Below are positions 24,064 through 33,445 of a stretch of 35,719 nucleotides of DNA, in pieces. Positions within the stretch are counted from its first letter, which is position 1; every line of letters starts with the position of its first letter. The translations under genes were made by a program, and so were the position numbers. The notes beneath the pieces were generated by a model. That model was not told the origin of the DNA and did not search any database. It was given only the letters and a program-made list of their open reading frames with translations. This stretch comes from JAZKFT01 sp043760535 (GTDB taxonomy: Bacteria; Bacteroidota; Bacteroidia; Chitinophagales; Chitinophagaceae), in the NCBI GenBank assembly GCA_043760535.1, contig JAYUOV010000184.1, positions 1 to 35,719 on the forward strand. Reading direction: 5' to 3'.

Positions 24064-27000
24064 ATGAAGAAAATAATTTTTAAAAACGGATGGTGGCTGA
24101 TAGCTGCTGTATGGGTATATACCCTCACTTTTATTTTTAATAACTACTGGTCTCAGTATTGTTCCATCCCAAACATTGTAGCTTCATTTCAAAAAAAAGT
24201 AAACAAGCAGGTAGAAAAGTTTAATACTTTCTCTACAGATACAGCTCTAATAAATAAACTCTCTGCCTTTAATATTGAAGATCTCAAAAACGACCCGGCC
24301 GACGATAAAGAAGCTTTTTATTATCTGTATGCCGATAAACCGGAGGGGCTGCAATTACAATACTGGAGCAATGCTGCCATTATTCCGCCATTAAGCAAAT
24401 TAACCTACAACGATACCGTAAAGCTAGAAATTTTCACAAATGGCATTTTTTTAATGTCTGTTCGTATTATACCCCCAGCAAAACTAATTGCGGTACAGTT
24501 AGTGCCATTAAAATGGAAATATTTTATTGCCAATGAATACCTCGCCGAACGATACCCAGGTTTTGCTGGCCTTGAAAATAATATTGGAATTACAAAAGTT
24601 GCAACCCCGTATCCGGTAACGTGTTCTGGAAACGGCCCACTTTTTTATCTTGAAATAAAAAGGGAAAAACCCATTCAGGCTTTTAACTGGGCTTCTTTTT
24701 TTATACAAATAATTACCACCGTTTTTCTGATTGTATTTTTTCAACGGGTAGCCGTGGATGTGGTAAAAACCAACAGGTTTTCAAAAGCATTTCTGATTGT
24801 TTTAATGGGTGTATTAGCTACAAGGATGGCTATCTCGTATTGTAAATTCCCTATAAATTTCAGCGACCTTACTTTATTTAGAAATATAAGTACAGATAAA
24901 CTTTTTATTTTTTCATCTCTCGGCGACTTGCTATTAAACCTATTGGCAACTCTTTGGGTTTTTAATTTTTTACGGTTACACGAATCCAGATGGGTACCCG
25001 TATTAAAAGAACACTCAATTCGGTTACATCGTTTTTTTTCATTAGCCGCTATTGTAAGCGTAGTGGTTTTTACTTTTATAATAGCCGAAGTTACCCGCCA
25101 GCTAATACAGTACCCTGCGGTATCTTTCGATGTGTCCAATTTTTTTAGTCTTGGTTGGGATACACTACTGGCCATCGTTTGCTTGTATTTTGTTACAGTA
25201 ATCCATTACATTTTTCTGCAAGCGGCCAATAAAATTTTTATTACATTTTGGCCGTATAATAAATCTCAAAAACCATTTCTGATAGCAATTACAGGCCTGG
25301 CGATACTATCTGCTTTTTTTAATAATGTACATACCAGTTTACTTCTATTTGTATTGGTGTGGCTTATGCTTTCTTTTGTATTAGAAGATTGGATACCGCA
25401 AAAGCTGGCAGCCAAAATAGCGCCATCAGCAAATTTTTTATTCTGGATTATCTGGTATGCGTTAAGTGGAATGATGCTGATACTGGGCCAAAACAGTGCT
25501 AAAGAAGTAGAAAAAAGAATAAGGGTAGCACAAAAACTGGGCATACAGGCCGATATAACGGCTGAACAGTTAATGAATATTGCAGTTATTAGTCCGGAGA
25601 TTAAAAACATGACATATAATTTTAATTCGTTCTACGATTCTACTTACAATAATTTTTTTATTGCAAGTGTAAAAGATCGATATTTTTCTGAATATCTCGG
25701 TCGTAATGAAACAAATTTTTATTTGTTTGAGCCCTCTGGAAAACCTTTGTTTAATAAGGATTCCACCTCCTTTGAAACATTAAATATCATTACCGAACAA
25801 CAAGCCCAACCAACAAAATTTTATGGCATATATTATTATGAAATTACGTTTGAAAAGTTTAGTTACGTAATTCGGCTACCTCTTACTGTGCCTGGCACTA
25901 CCGAAAAAGCCTGGCTTTTTATTACCAGCACCCCTACCCGTTTTAAACGAGACGCTTTAGTGCCAGAGCTGCTGAAACAACTGCAGGAAAACAATCGGGA
26001 TTACACTGACAACTACAGTTATGCCGTGTATGATAAGGGGATACTAGTGAGCAGTAATAAAGATTATCCTTTTGTAACAAAACTTGAAAAAGCTGATTAT
26101 CCAAAATCAGAAACAGAAATCAGAAAAGCAGCAGGCAGGGATCAGTTTTGGTACAATGCAGGGAATAGCAGAACAATAGTTGTAGTTAAATCGAACAGCA
26201 TACTAAAAGATGCCATTACTTTATTCGCTTATCTATTTGGAACATTTATTATACTTGCACTTTTAAAAAGCCTACTAAAATACATTCTCAACAGAAAAAA
26301 TACTTTAAAAAGTGGTTATTTCAATTTTTCCAAACTATCTATAAATAGAAAAATCCACGCCACTATTTTGCTAGTGTGCTTTACATCTTTTATCTTAATT
26401 GGCTTTGTCACCATCAAATTTTTCATTTACCGTTTTAACCAAAACAATACCAATCGTTTATCTAAAGCCATCACACTTGTAAATAACAATCTCCTAAAAA
26501 ACTCGTTGCTTAATACCAATGTAAGCGCCCATATCAATAATAACACCGGAGCAACAAAAGCAGCTATTGATTCAATTATTCAACGGGTATCCGAATTACA
26601 AAATGCAGATATTAATCTTTTTAACACTTCTGGTACTTTAATCGCCACCTCACTACCCATTGTTTTCGACAGGGGTATTATTTCTCAAAAAATGAACGAG
26701 AAAGCATTCTATAATCTTGCAATAAAAAAGATGGTTCAGTTTTTACAAACCGAAAGCATAGGAACGCTGCAATACTCAAGTATCTATTTACCTATAAGAA
26801 CGGCTGGCGGCGAAACTATCGGCTTTCTTAACATCCCATATTTTTCATCACAAAACGACCTGAATCAGGAAATATCCAACTTCATAATAGCCCTTATTAA
26901 CTTTAATGCATTCATCTTTTTACTGGCGGGCATTATCGCATTTTTTATAGCCAACAGTATTACATCCTCTTTTTCCATTATTGGGGAAAAAATGAAAGCC

Positions 27001-27807
27001 ACCGGATTTGGAAAAACAAACGAACCCATAAGCTGGAACCGTAACGATGAAATAGGGAACCTAGTGCTAGAATACAATAAAATGATAGTAGTGCTAGATG
27101 AAAGTGCTAAAAAACTAGCCAAAAGCGAACGGGAAATGGCCTGGCGGGAAATGGCAAAGCAAGTAGCCCATGAAATAAAAAACCCATTAACACCCATGAA
27201 GCTTAGCCTGCAATACTTGCAAAGGGCTATTGATGCAAATACACCCAACGTAAAAGAATTAGCAGCACAAGTAGCCACCAACCTGGTGGAACAAATCAAT
27301 CATCTATCTCGTATTGCATCCGATTTTTCGCAGTTTGCACAAATAAATCTGGCAAAAAAAGAAGTATTCGATTTGCATGAAGTAGTACAGCAGGTAGTGT
27401 TGCTATACGAAAAAAATAGGAACACACATATACACTGGAATCTTATTGGGAAGCCGCTTTTTATTAATGCGGATAAAACCCAGATAAACCGCGTATTTAC
27501 CAACCTTTTGCAAAATGCATGTGAAGCTTCGTCCGAAAAAAATACAATCGATATTACTATTGGCGAACTGGAAACCGATCATTTTATAACCATTAGCGTA
27601 ACCGATAAAGCTGGCGGAATTAAGGCCGATTTACACAGCCGTATTTTTACACCCAACTTTACCACTAAAACCTCCGGAACTGGCCTTGGGCTTGCTATCT
27701 GCAGGGATATTATAGAAAAATCTGATGGTAAAATATGGTTCAATACCGATGATGGAAAGGGAACAACTTTTTTTATAAAGCTACCATTAAAACAAAACGG
27801 TATATAA
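24064..27807 (+). CDS. Very large NtrY-like membrane sensor histidine kinase
   Basis: 1247 residues, much longer than usual. A first membrane helix at about 12-30 is followed by an extracytoplasmic segment, then a block of seven or eight helices at about 203-480. A second exposed domain spans about 490-715, followed by helices near 720-740 and 770-792, a third exposed region to about 930, and a last helix at about 940-970. Then comes HAMP (FGKTNEPISWNRNDEIGNLV). The phosphoacceptor is His1036 in VAHEIKNPLTPMKLSLQYL, the NtrY/PilS-type H-box. The N box is NLLQNACEAS (Asn1151), G1 is TDKAGGI and G2 is GTGLGLAI near 1205. No response regulator is adjacent, so it is an orphan or acts with a distant NtrX-like regulator. 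Ligand unknown. Confidence 0.9.
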   Translation: MKKIIFKNGWWLIAAVWVYTLTFIFNNYWSQYCSIPNIVASFQKKVNKQVEKFNTFSTDTALINKLSAFNIEDLKNDPADDKEAFYYLYADKPEGLQLQYWSNAAIIPPLSKLTYNDTVKLEIFTNGIFLMSVRIIPPAKLIAVQLVPLKWKYFIANEYLAERYPGFAGLENNIGITKVATPYPVTCSGNGPLFYLEIKREKPIQAFNWASFFIQIITTVFLIVFFQRVAVDVVKTNRFSKAFLIVLMGVLATRMAISYCKFPINFSDLTLFRNISTDKLFIFSSLGDLLLNLLATLWVFNFLRLHESRWVPVLKEHSIRLHRFFSLAAIVSVVVFTFIIAEVTRQLIQYPAVSFDVSNFFSLGWDTLLAIVCLYFVTVIHYIFLQAANKIFITFWPYNKSQKPFLIAITGLAILSAFFNNVHTSLLLFVLVWLMLSFVLEDWIPQKLAAKIAPSANFLFWIIWYALSGMMLILGQNSAKEVEKRIRVAQKLGIQADITAEQLMNIAVISPEIKNMTYNFNSFYDSTYNNFFIASVKDRYFSEYLGRNETNFYLFEPSGKPLFNKDSTSFETLNIITEQQAQPTKFYGIYYYEITFEKFSYVIRLPLTVPGTTEKAWLFITSTPTRFKRDALVPELLKQLQENNRDYTDNYSYAVYDKGILVSSNKDYPFVTKLEKADYPKSETEIRKAAGRDQFWYNAGNSRTIVVVKSNSILKDAITLFAYLFGTFIILALLKSLLKYILNRKNTLKSGYFNFSKLSINRKIHATILLVCFTSFILIGFVTIKFFIYRFNQNNTNRLSKAITLVNNNLLKNSLLNTNVSAHINNNTGATKAAIDSIIQRVSELQNADINLFNTSGTLIATSLPIVFDRGIISQKMNEKAFYNLAIKKMVQFLQTESIGTLQYSSIYLPIRTAGGETIGFLNIPYFSSQNDLNQEISNFIIALINFNAFIFLLAGIIAFFIANSITSSFSIIGEKMKATGFGKTNEPISWNRNDEIGNLVLEYNKMIVVLDESAKKLAKSEREMAWREMAKQVAHEIKNPLTPMKLSLQYLQRAIDANTPNVKELAAQVATNLVEQINHLSRIASDFSQFAQINLAKKEVFDLHEVVQQVVLLYEKNRNTHIHWNLIGKPLFINADKTQINRVFTNLLQNACEASSEKNTIDITIGELETDHFITISVTDKAGGIKADLHSRIFTPNFTTKTSGTGLGLAICRDIIEKSDGKIWFNTDDGKGTTFFIKLPLKQNGI

Positions 27808-28611
27808 ATGCCGAGTAATAGGTAAATGATTGATCCATTAACAGTGGGACGACCAGTATCTTAAGTTCCCTCTTAAAGTATCTTATAAACTTTTACTTAA
27901 TCATTCTTAAGCGAATCTCTGCCCTGGCTTTTGTGTTTAGCTAGTAACATTAGCCGATTATACTCGTACACCCATGCCCAAATTGGTAATGCCGCTTTAT
28001 TCGGCACCGGTAAGGGCAAACTAAATGAATAATGATATATACGTATATGAAATCAGATTAACTAAATTGAAAATCCTCATCAACCGCCGTTACAAACTTA
28101 ATTACTCCCAATTTTGTTTGCTTTAGTAAGGCTTTGGATTAACATTACAAATTTTGTGCAGCCATTTATATTAACTATTTTAAGCAAACAAATACCACAG
28201 AACCGATGTATAAAATCTATTAGCATATTTGGTTAAAATAAAACTAATTTTAATGCGTACTATTGCCTGCTTGCCCTTTTGTTTTACATGCATATATAGC
28301 ACATTCGTTCACAGCAGCTATTGCCCTTTTTTGGCTAAATTGCCAAAACATTTGAAAGACTATTTAAAGACAAAAAAACCATTTTCGATATCCTTCTCTA
28401 ATGCAATGGCTTCCATTTTCCTTTTACTTATAGAGATGCCGTGCGAAAGGCAGCAAGTAAAAAAATGCCAAAGCCTAATGATACAAAGGCTCGATACTAA
28501 ATAGATGCTGCATTTTTAACCCACCCTCCTTTTATTTTACATTACTGTATTTGGTTTTTTCATTTAAATTTACCACGCATCCAAACTATTTAATTAACCA
28601 AGGTTTTATTT
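27808..28611. other. 804-bp AT-rich gap without a supported gene
   Basis: No tRNA T-arm, rRNA or convincing frame was seen. A 91-codon plus frame at 28229-28504 starts with GTG and has unlikely composition, so it is not called. The only structures noticed are a small hairpin GCCG-CTTTATT-CGGC near 27990-28005 and two nearby copies of AGTATCTTA (about 27850 and 27878). It may hold the rnc promoter near its right end. Confidence 0.5.
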
Positions 28612-29322
28612 GTGAGCTTCATCAGTAAATTATTTCCCGGCAAAAAAGCAGACGAAGCTTTTAAAAAAGAACTAAAAAATGTACTCGGCTTTACGCCTGG
28701 CCGGCTCGATATTTATATAGCCGCCCTCAGCCATCGTTCTGTAAAAGACGCCGCCGAAGACAATAACGAACGCCTCGAATACCTGGGCGATGCAGTTCTC
28801 AGCTCCATCGTAGCCGATTTTTTATACAAACGCTACCCCCGCAAAGGCGAAGGCTTTCTTACAGAAATGCGCAGTAAAATGGTAAACCGGCAGCAGCTAA
28901 ACGATATAGCCCTTAAAATGGGGCTCAAAAAAATTACCCGGTTTAATAAAATAGATGGCAGCCTAAAAAACAGCCACATCTTCGGCAACACCCTCGAAGC
29001 CGTAGTAGGCGCCATTTACCTCGATAAGGGCTATAAAAAAACACAGCTTTGGGTAATGAAACAGCTCATTATCCCCCACTTATTTATGGACGATTTAGAA
29101 CTGCAAGACATCAATATTAAAAACAAACTCATTGGCTGGGCTAGCAAAAATAACAAAGCCCTCACCTTCGATATTATCGAAGAAAAAATAGAAAAAGGCC
29201 GCCGCCTCTTCGTTATAGGCGTTATGATCGATGGCCAAACTATCGCCTCCGGCCGTGGTTACAATAAAAAAGACGCTAGCCAGATAGCCGCCCAATTAGC
29301 CGCAGAAAAATTGGCCCTGTAA
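28612..29322 (+). CDS. rnc: Ribonuclease III
   Basis: 236 residues. RNase III cuts double-stranded RNA in rRNA processing and mRNA control. The catalytic signature NERLEYLGDAVL is at 52-63, with further metal ligands expected at Asp and Glu of NTLEAVVGAIYLDKG near 125-140. A double-stranded-RNA-binding domain occupies about 163-236 (DINIKNKLIGWASKNNKALT to KKDASQIAAQLAAEKLAL). The length is normal. The start is GTG at 28612. It is monocistronic here, without the era or recO neighbours seen in some bacteria, and is the last intact recognisable gene before the decaying island. Confidence 0.95.
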   Translation: MSFISKLFPGKKADEAFKKELKNVLGFTPGRLDIYIAALSHRSVKDAAEDNNERLEYLGDAVLSSIVADFLYKRYPRKGEGFLTEMRSKMVNRQQLNDIALKMGLKKITRFNKIDGSLKNSHIFGNTLEAVVGAIYLDKGYKKTQLWVMKQLIIPHLFMDDLELQDINIKNKLIGWASKNNKALTFDIIEEKIEKGRRLFVIGVMIDGQTIASGRGYNKKDASQIAAQLAAEKLAL

Positions 29323-29584
29323 TACTGCAAAAAAAAAATCGTCGTCGTTATACCCTTGTCATAAAATCTTTGTCGTAAAATCCTCGTCCTTACGAAGCCG
29401 GTTTTTGTGCAAAGCATCCTGCGGGCCGGCTGTGGCAATCCCCAGCTACAGTAAGAAACATTACAATTACCAACAACCCACCTGCCGAATACACCCAAAC
29501 AGGCGCAGGAATGATTTGGTGATGCGGTATTCAGTTATATATTAATGTATTGCAAGGCTATAAAAGGACATAAAAAATTCATCG

Positions 29585-32371
29585 TTATATATTTTTAATA
29601 AATACAAGTTTACCATAGAAGAAAGTACGCCCATAGAAGAAGAAATAGCCATGCACCCCGAACTGCTCGGCAAAGTATTCGAAAACCTATTGGCTTACTA
29701 CAACCCCGAAAGCACCGCCCGTAAGCAAACAGGCAGCTTTTACACACCTAGAGAAATAGTAAATTATATGGTAGACGAAAGCCTGATTGCCTACCTAAAA
29801 ACACAATTGCTAGAAGATAACCCCGCATGGATAAAGCTTGGCAGCCTGCAAACAGAAATGTTTGGCAATAACAGCCGAAAAGGCCAGTTGGTAATAGAGC
29901 AGCCCGTAAACCAAAGCAAGTGAAAAAATAAGGAAGCCCAATTAGAAACCAATCTGCGGCACCTATTGGCGTACAACAATGAACCATATTTATTTACCCA
30001 CGATACAGATATAGAACAAATAATATATGCCATAGACCATTGTAAAATACTTGACCCCACCTGTGGTAGCGGTGCCTGCCCCATGGGCATACTGCACAAG
30101 CTCGTTTATGTATTAGGTAAAATAGACCCCGAAACCGAAACCAGCAATACCTACTGGCGGATGCTGCAAAAAAAGAAGGCCGAAAACGAAAAAAGCTCCA
30201 CCCTAGATGTAAAAGACAAAGCCCTGAGAGAAGAAAAACTAATAGAAATAAACCAAATATTTGAAGACAATACCAGCGACTATGGCCGCAAACTGTACCT
30301 GATAGAAAACTGCATTTATGGCGTGGATATACAGCCCATAGCCGTACAAATAAGCAAACTGCGTTTCTTTATAAGCCTTGTGGTGGACCAAAAAGAAACC
30401 GATGGCAAAAACCGTGGCATACGCCCACTACCCAACCTCGAAACAAAATTTGTGGCCGCCAATACGCTTATAGGCCTGCAAAAACCCGAAGGCATCAATT
30501 TTAGAAGCCAACAAATAATAGCCCGCGAAGCCGTACTTTGGCAAAAACGCCATGGACACTTTGGGGCAAGAACAAGAACCCAAAAACAAAATTTTCAGAA
30601 GAAAGACAAGGCGATGCGTAAAAAAATAGCCCATTTTATTAGGGCCGATTATGCCATTTATGAACAGGATATTCAAAAGCAAATAGCACAACTGCAGGAG
30701 CAATTGGCCTTGCCCAGAATGACCATTAAAAACACTTTATTAAAAGCAAAATATGAAAAGGCATTTAAAGAAATAGAAAAGAAAATAGACCGATTACAGC
30801 AAGGCTTACTTTGCAGCTCGGCCATAGATGATAGCGCCAATAAATAGCCACCTTCGATATTTACGACCAAAATGCAAGTGCCGGCTGGTTTGAAGCTGAG
30901 TGGATGTTTGGTAAGTAATTGGAAAATGGCTTTGATGTGGTGATTGGAAATCCTCCATATATTTTTACCAGAGATGCAGAATTTTCGGAAGAATTTAAAG
31001 AAACAATTTCTAAAAAATATTTTTCGGTTCTCAATTCCAGCGGAAAAAAATCAAAAGCAAATCAATCAGATAAAATTAATCTTTTTGCCCTATTTCTTTT
31101 GAAAGGGTTGTTCGATTCCAAGAAAAATGGAATTTTAGCTTCCATCGTACCTAACAATTTATTAAGAACAACTACTTATGATTTGATTAGGAAATATCTA
31201 TTAGAAAATTCGAAAATTGAAGAACTGGTGGATTTAGGAAGTGGAATATTTGATAATGTAACAGCCTCTACAATAGTATTCAGAATATATAATCGTAAGC
31301 CTCTTGAAGGAGAAAAAACGAAAATAATCACTAACATAAATGATATTTCTAAAAATGACTTTGAAGTATCTGAAATTGAGCAAATGCAATTTTTAAAAAA
31401 CGTCAGCCATACTTTTAACCTTTTTGCAGATGTAAATACAAATGATATTTTGAATAGAATTTCTGATGGTAAAAAGCATTTAGGCGAATTTTGCGTTGAC
31501 ATTATCAAGGGAATTGTAGCTCATAAACATCTTATTGTTGAATTAAAAATAGAAAATGATTTCCCTATGCTAGAAGGCAAAACCATCAAAAGATATGGTT
31601 TAAACCAAGTAAATAAAAACATCATTTGGAACAAAAAGGAAATACATAGAACTAGACCAGAATACCTATGGCAAGCCCCAAAAAAAAATATTATTCAGCG
31701 AATTAGTGGAGGTCCTAATCCATTAACTGCTACTATTGATGTTGATTACTACAAAACATTTGCTTCCATTAACAATCTACTTTCGAAAGAGGAGCATAAA
31801 AATATGTATGATTTTTTTGTAGCACTATTGAATTCAAGAATATGGAATTGGTTTTATGCAAATAGTTTCTCTAACAATTCTTTGCTTACAGTAAATATTT
31901 CAAAAACTTTTTTAGAAAAATTACCAGTTGTAAATTATGGTGAACACCTCATCATAATTTACAAAAATATAGTTGACTACATACTCTTGCTCAAAAAAGA
32001 AAACGAAGACTCCACATTTTTCGAACGCCTTATAGATGCCATGGTGTACGAATTATATTTCCCCGAGGCCGTACAGGCAGGCGGTGCCGCTGTGCTGCAA
32101 CACCTTGCAGACCTACCCTCCCTTTTGGCCGGGCAAGAGACCACCCATCTATCCACCATCCAAACCCTGCTGCAAACCCTTACCCACCCAACCCACCCCA
32201 TTACCGCCGCCCTTCAAAACCTTACCATCATCCCCGAGGTGAAAATTATCGAGGGTATCAATTAACATTGTTTTTAATGCCATCAACCTCACCCCCGCCG
32301 AACGAAACGAGGTATATGGGGCCGTGGCCGAATTGGTGTAACAACGGTTGGGCAAGGCGGCCTCCCGGTAG
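29585..32371 (+). pseudogene. Decayed Eco57I-like restriction-modification methyltransferase
   Basis: The N-terminal nuclease part is missing; recognisable sequence opens with FNKYKFTIEESTPIEEEIAM, HPELLGKVFENLLA and TGSFYTPREIVNYMVDESL. An in-frame TGA (29921) is followed in the same frame by the SAM motif DPTCGSGACPMGIL, then CIYGVDIQPIAVQISKLRF. A one-base frameshift near 30843 moves the frame to IATFDIYDQNASAGWFEAEW, then an in-frame TAA (30916). The catalytic NPPY (VVIGNPPYIF) and a TaqI-like specificity region follow, open as 448 codons from 30919. A frameshift near 32262 leads to FNAINLTPAERNEVYGAVAE, an in-frame TAA at 32339, then QRLGKAAS and TAG at 32369. Five interruptions and a lost N-terminus mean no active enzyme. 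Sense-strand continuity shows it was one gene of the type IIG kind. Confidence 0.88.
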
Positions 32372-32522
32372 AGACGCCCATTTATGGCGTCTCCTTCCAC
32401 GTGGGTCTATTCAAATAATCCATCCACACCATCCATCCTTTATCCTTTACCCGTCGGCAATATGTAGGTCGTTCAAACGCATTTACCTACAACATGGAGA
32501 CGCAATAAATAGACGTCTCTAC
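32368..32522. repeat. REPIN 1: two REP hairpins in inverted orientation
   Basis: Left REP: GTAG (32368-32371), then AGACGCC-N7-GGCGTCT (32372-32392) with loop CATTTAT. Right REP in the opposite orientation: on the minus strand GTAG is followed by AGACGTC and closes with GCGTCT (32498-32522). Both GTAG tetranucleotides face outward. The GTAG of the left REP overlaps the final TAG of the decayed methyltransferase. Between the REPs lie CCACGTGGGTCTAT and GTTCAAACGCATTTAC, both repeated in REPIN 2. Confidence 0.85.
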
Positions 32523-32588
32523 ACATCGTTTATAAAATCGGCAACCGAAACATCGTTCATTAACAACCCCATCAATTATCGGCAACCC

Positions 32589-32772
32589 GTACAGACGCCC
32601 ATTTATGGCGTCTCCCTCCACGTGGGTCTATCCAAATAATCCATCCACACCATCCTTTTTCACAAACCCTCAACGCCATAAATTACCGTATGCATCATTC
32701 ATCGCAAACATTGCCAAGGCGTTCAAACGCATTTACACACACGAAAGAGACGCCATAAATGGACGTCTCTTC
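32589..32772. repeat. REPIN 2: second inverted REP pair
   Basis: Left REP: GTAC (32589-32592), then AGACGCC-N7-GGCGTCT (32593-32613) with the same loop CATTTAT. Right REP, minus orientation: GAAG then AGACGTCC...GGCGTCT (32748-32772); its 23-nt unit matches the left REP of REPIN 1 at 22 positions. The inner spacer repeats CCACGTGGGTCTAT, CCATCCACACCATCC and GTTCAAACGCATTTAC from REPIN 1 in the same order, so the two units are diverged copies. It lies 45 bp upstream of the RAYT start. Confidence 0.85.
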
Positions 32773-32817
32773 ATTCAACGTTTATTATTATATTCGTCAA
32801 TCATAATTTACACACCC

Positions 32818-33440
32818 ATGCCCAAAAAATTTCAAAACAAATACCGTATCTCATATGCCCGGGCACAATGATGAAATGATGGCAACAACGAGCCATATTT
32901 TGTAACCATCTGCACCAAAAAAGGGAACATTTGTTTGGCGAAATTGTAGATGGCGGAATGCAATTATCAGAAATAGGAAAACTTACAAACCAATATTGGT
33001 TTACCATTCCATCGAAATTCCCTTTTATCCTGCTCGATGAATTTGTGGTGATGCCTAACCATATACATGGCATCGTTACTATAGATAAACCACCGGTATC
33101 GGATAATGTTGATAACGCTATTACACAACAAAAGACCGCTACCCCCTTGCCCAATGTTCTAAACATTTCTAAAATACCGGGTGGTTTTGCAGTTAATAAG
33201 AATCCCATGCTAAACGATAATTTGTGGAGGGTAATGAACTTGTACAAAGGCCGTGTTACTTAAGAATGTGGCATCGCAAACCAGACTTTAAACTGGCAGG
33301 AAAGATTTCACGATAGTATTATCCGTAACAATACCCTGTACCAAAAAATCAAAAATTACATCATCTCCAATCATCAAAATTGGGATACAGACAAATTCCG
33401 GAAGACACGCCCATTTATGGCGTCTCCATTACAAACCTAA
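32818..33440 (+). pseudogene. Decayed REP-associated tyrosine transposase (RAYT, Y1/IS200-like)
   Basis: From ATG 32818 the frame reads MPKKFQNKYRISYARAQ, two consecutive TGA codons (32869-32874), then NDGNNEPYFVTICTKK. A frameshift at an A6 run (32917-32922) leads to REHLFGEIVDGGMQLSEIGK. The HUH motif is MPNHIHGI (33051-33074). After YKGRVT comes an in-frame TAA (33261), then ECGIANQTLNWQERFHDSII, RNNTLYQ and the likely catalytic Tyr of KIKNYIISNH (codon 33357-33359), ending QNWDTDKF. The last codons run through a REP hairpin. RAYTs are single-copy domesticated transposases that cut at GTAG-hairpin REPs. Here the flanking REPs are present but the enzyme has four lesions, so it is inactive in this copy. 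Confidence 0.85.
33401..33425 (+). repeat. REP hairpin at the 3' end of the RAYT remnant
   Basis: GAAG followed by ACACGCC-N7-GGCGTCT with loop CATTTAT, plus orientation. It differs from the left REP of REPIN 1 by one base in the stem (G to C). With REPIN 2 it brackets the RAYT remnant. Confidence 0.8.
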
Positions 33441-33445
33441 AAACC

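Noticed and set aside
28229..28504. 91-codon plus-strand frame before rnc
   Set aside because: GTG start, no recognisable motif and composition unlike the neighbouring genes.
32368..32772. Possible CRISPR array from repeated units
   Set aside because: Units alternate in orientation, spacing is irregular and the spacers themselves are repeated; this is REPIN structure.
32268..32871. Several plus-strand frames with MASPSTWVYPNNP-like sequence
   Set aside because: They are translations of the REPIN repeats (the hairpin reads PIYGVS or MASP) and not genes.
33380..33445. Upstream start for the TGA-interrupted gene
   Set aside because: These codons lie within the RAYT remnant and the REP hairpin; ATG 33446 is the first start outside them.
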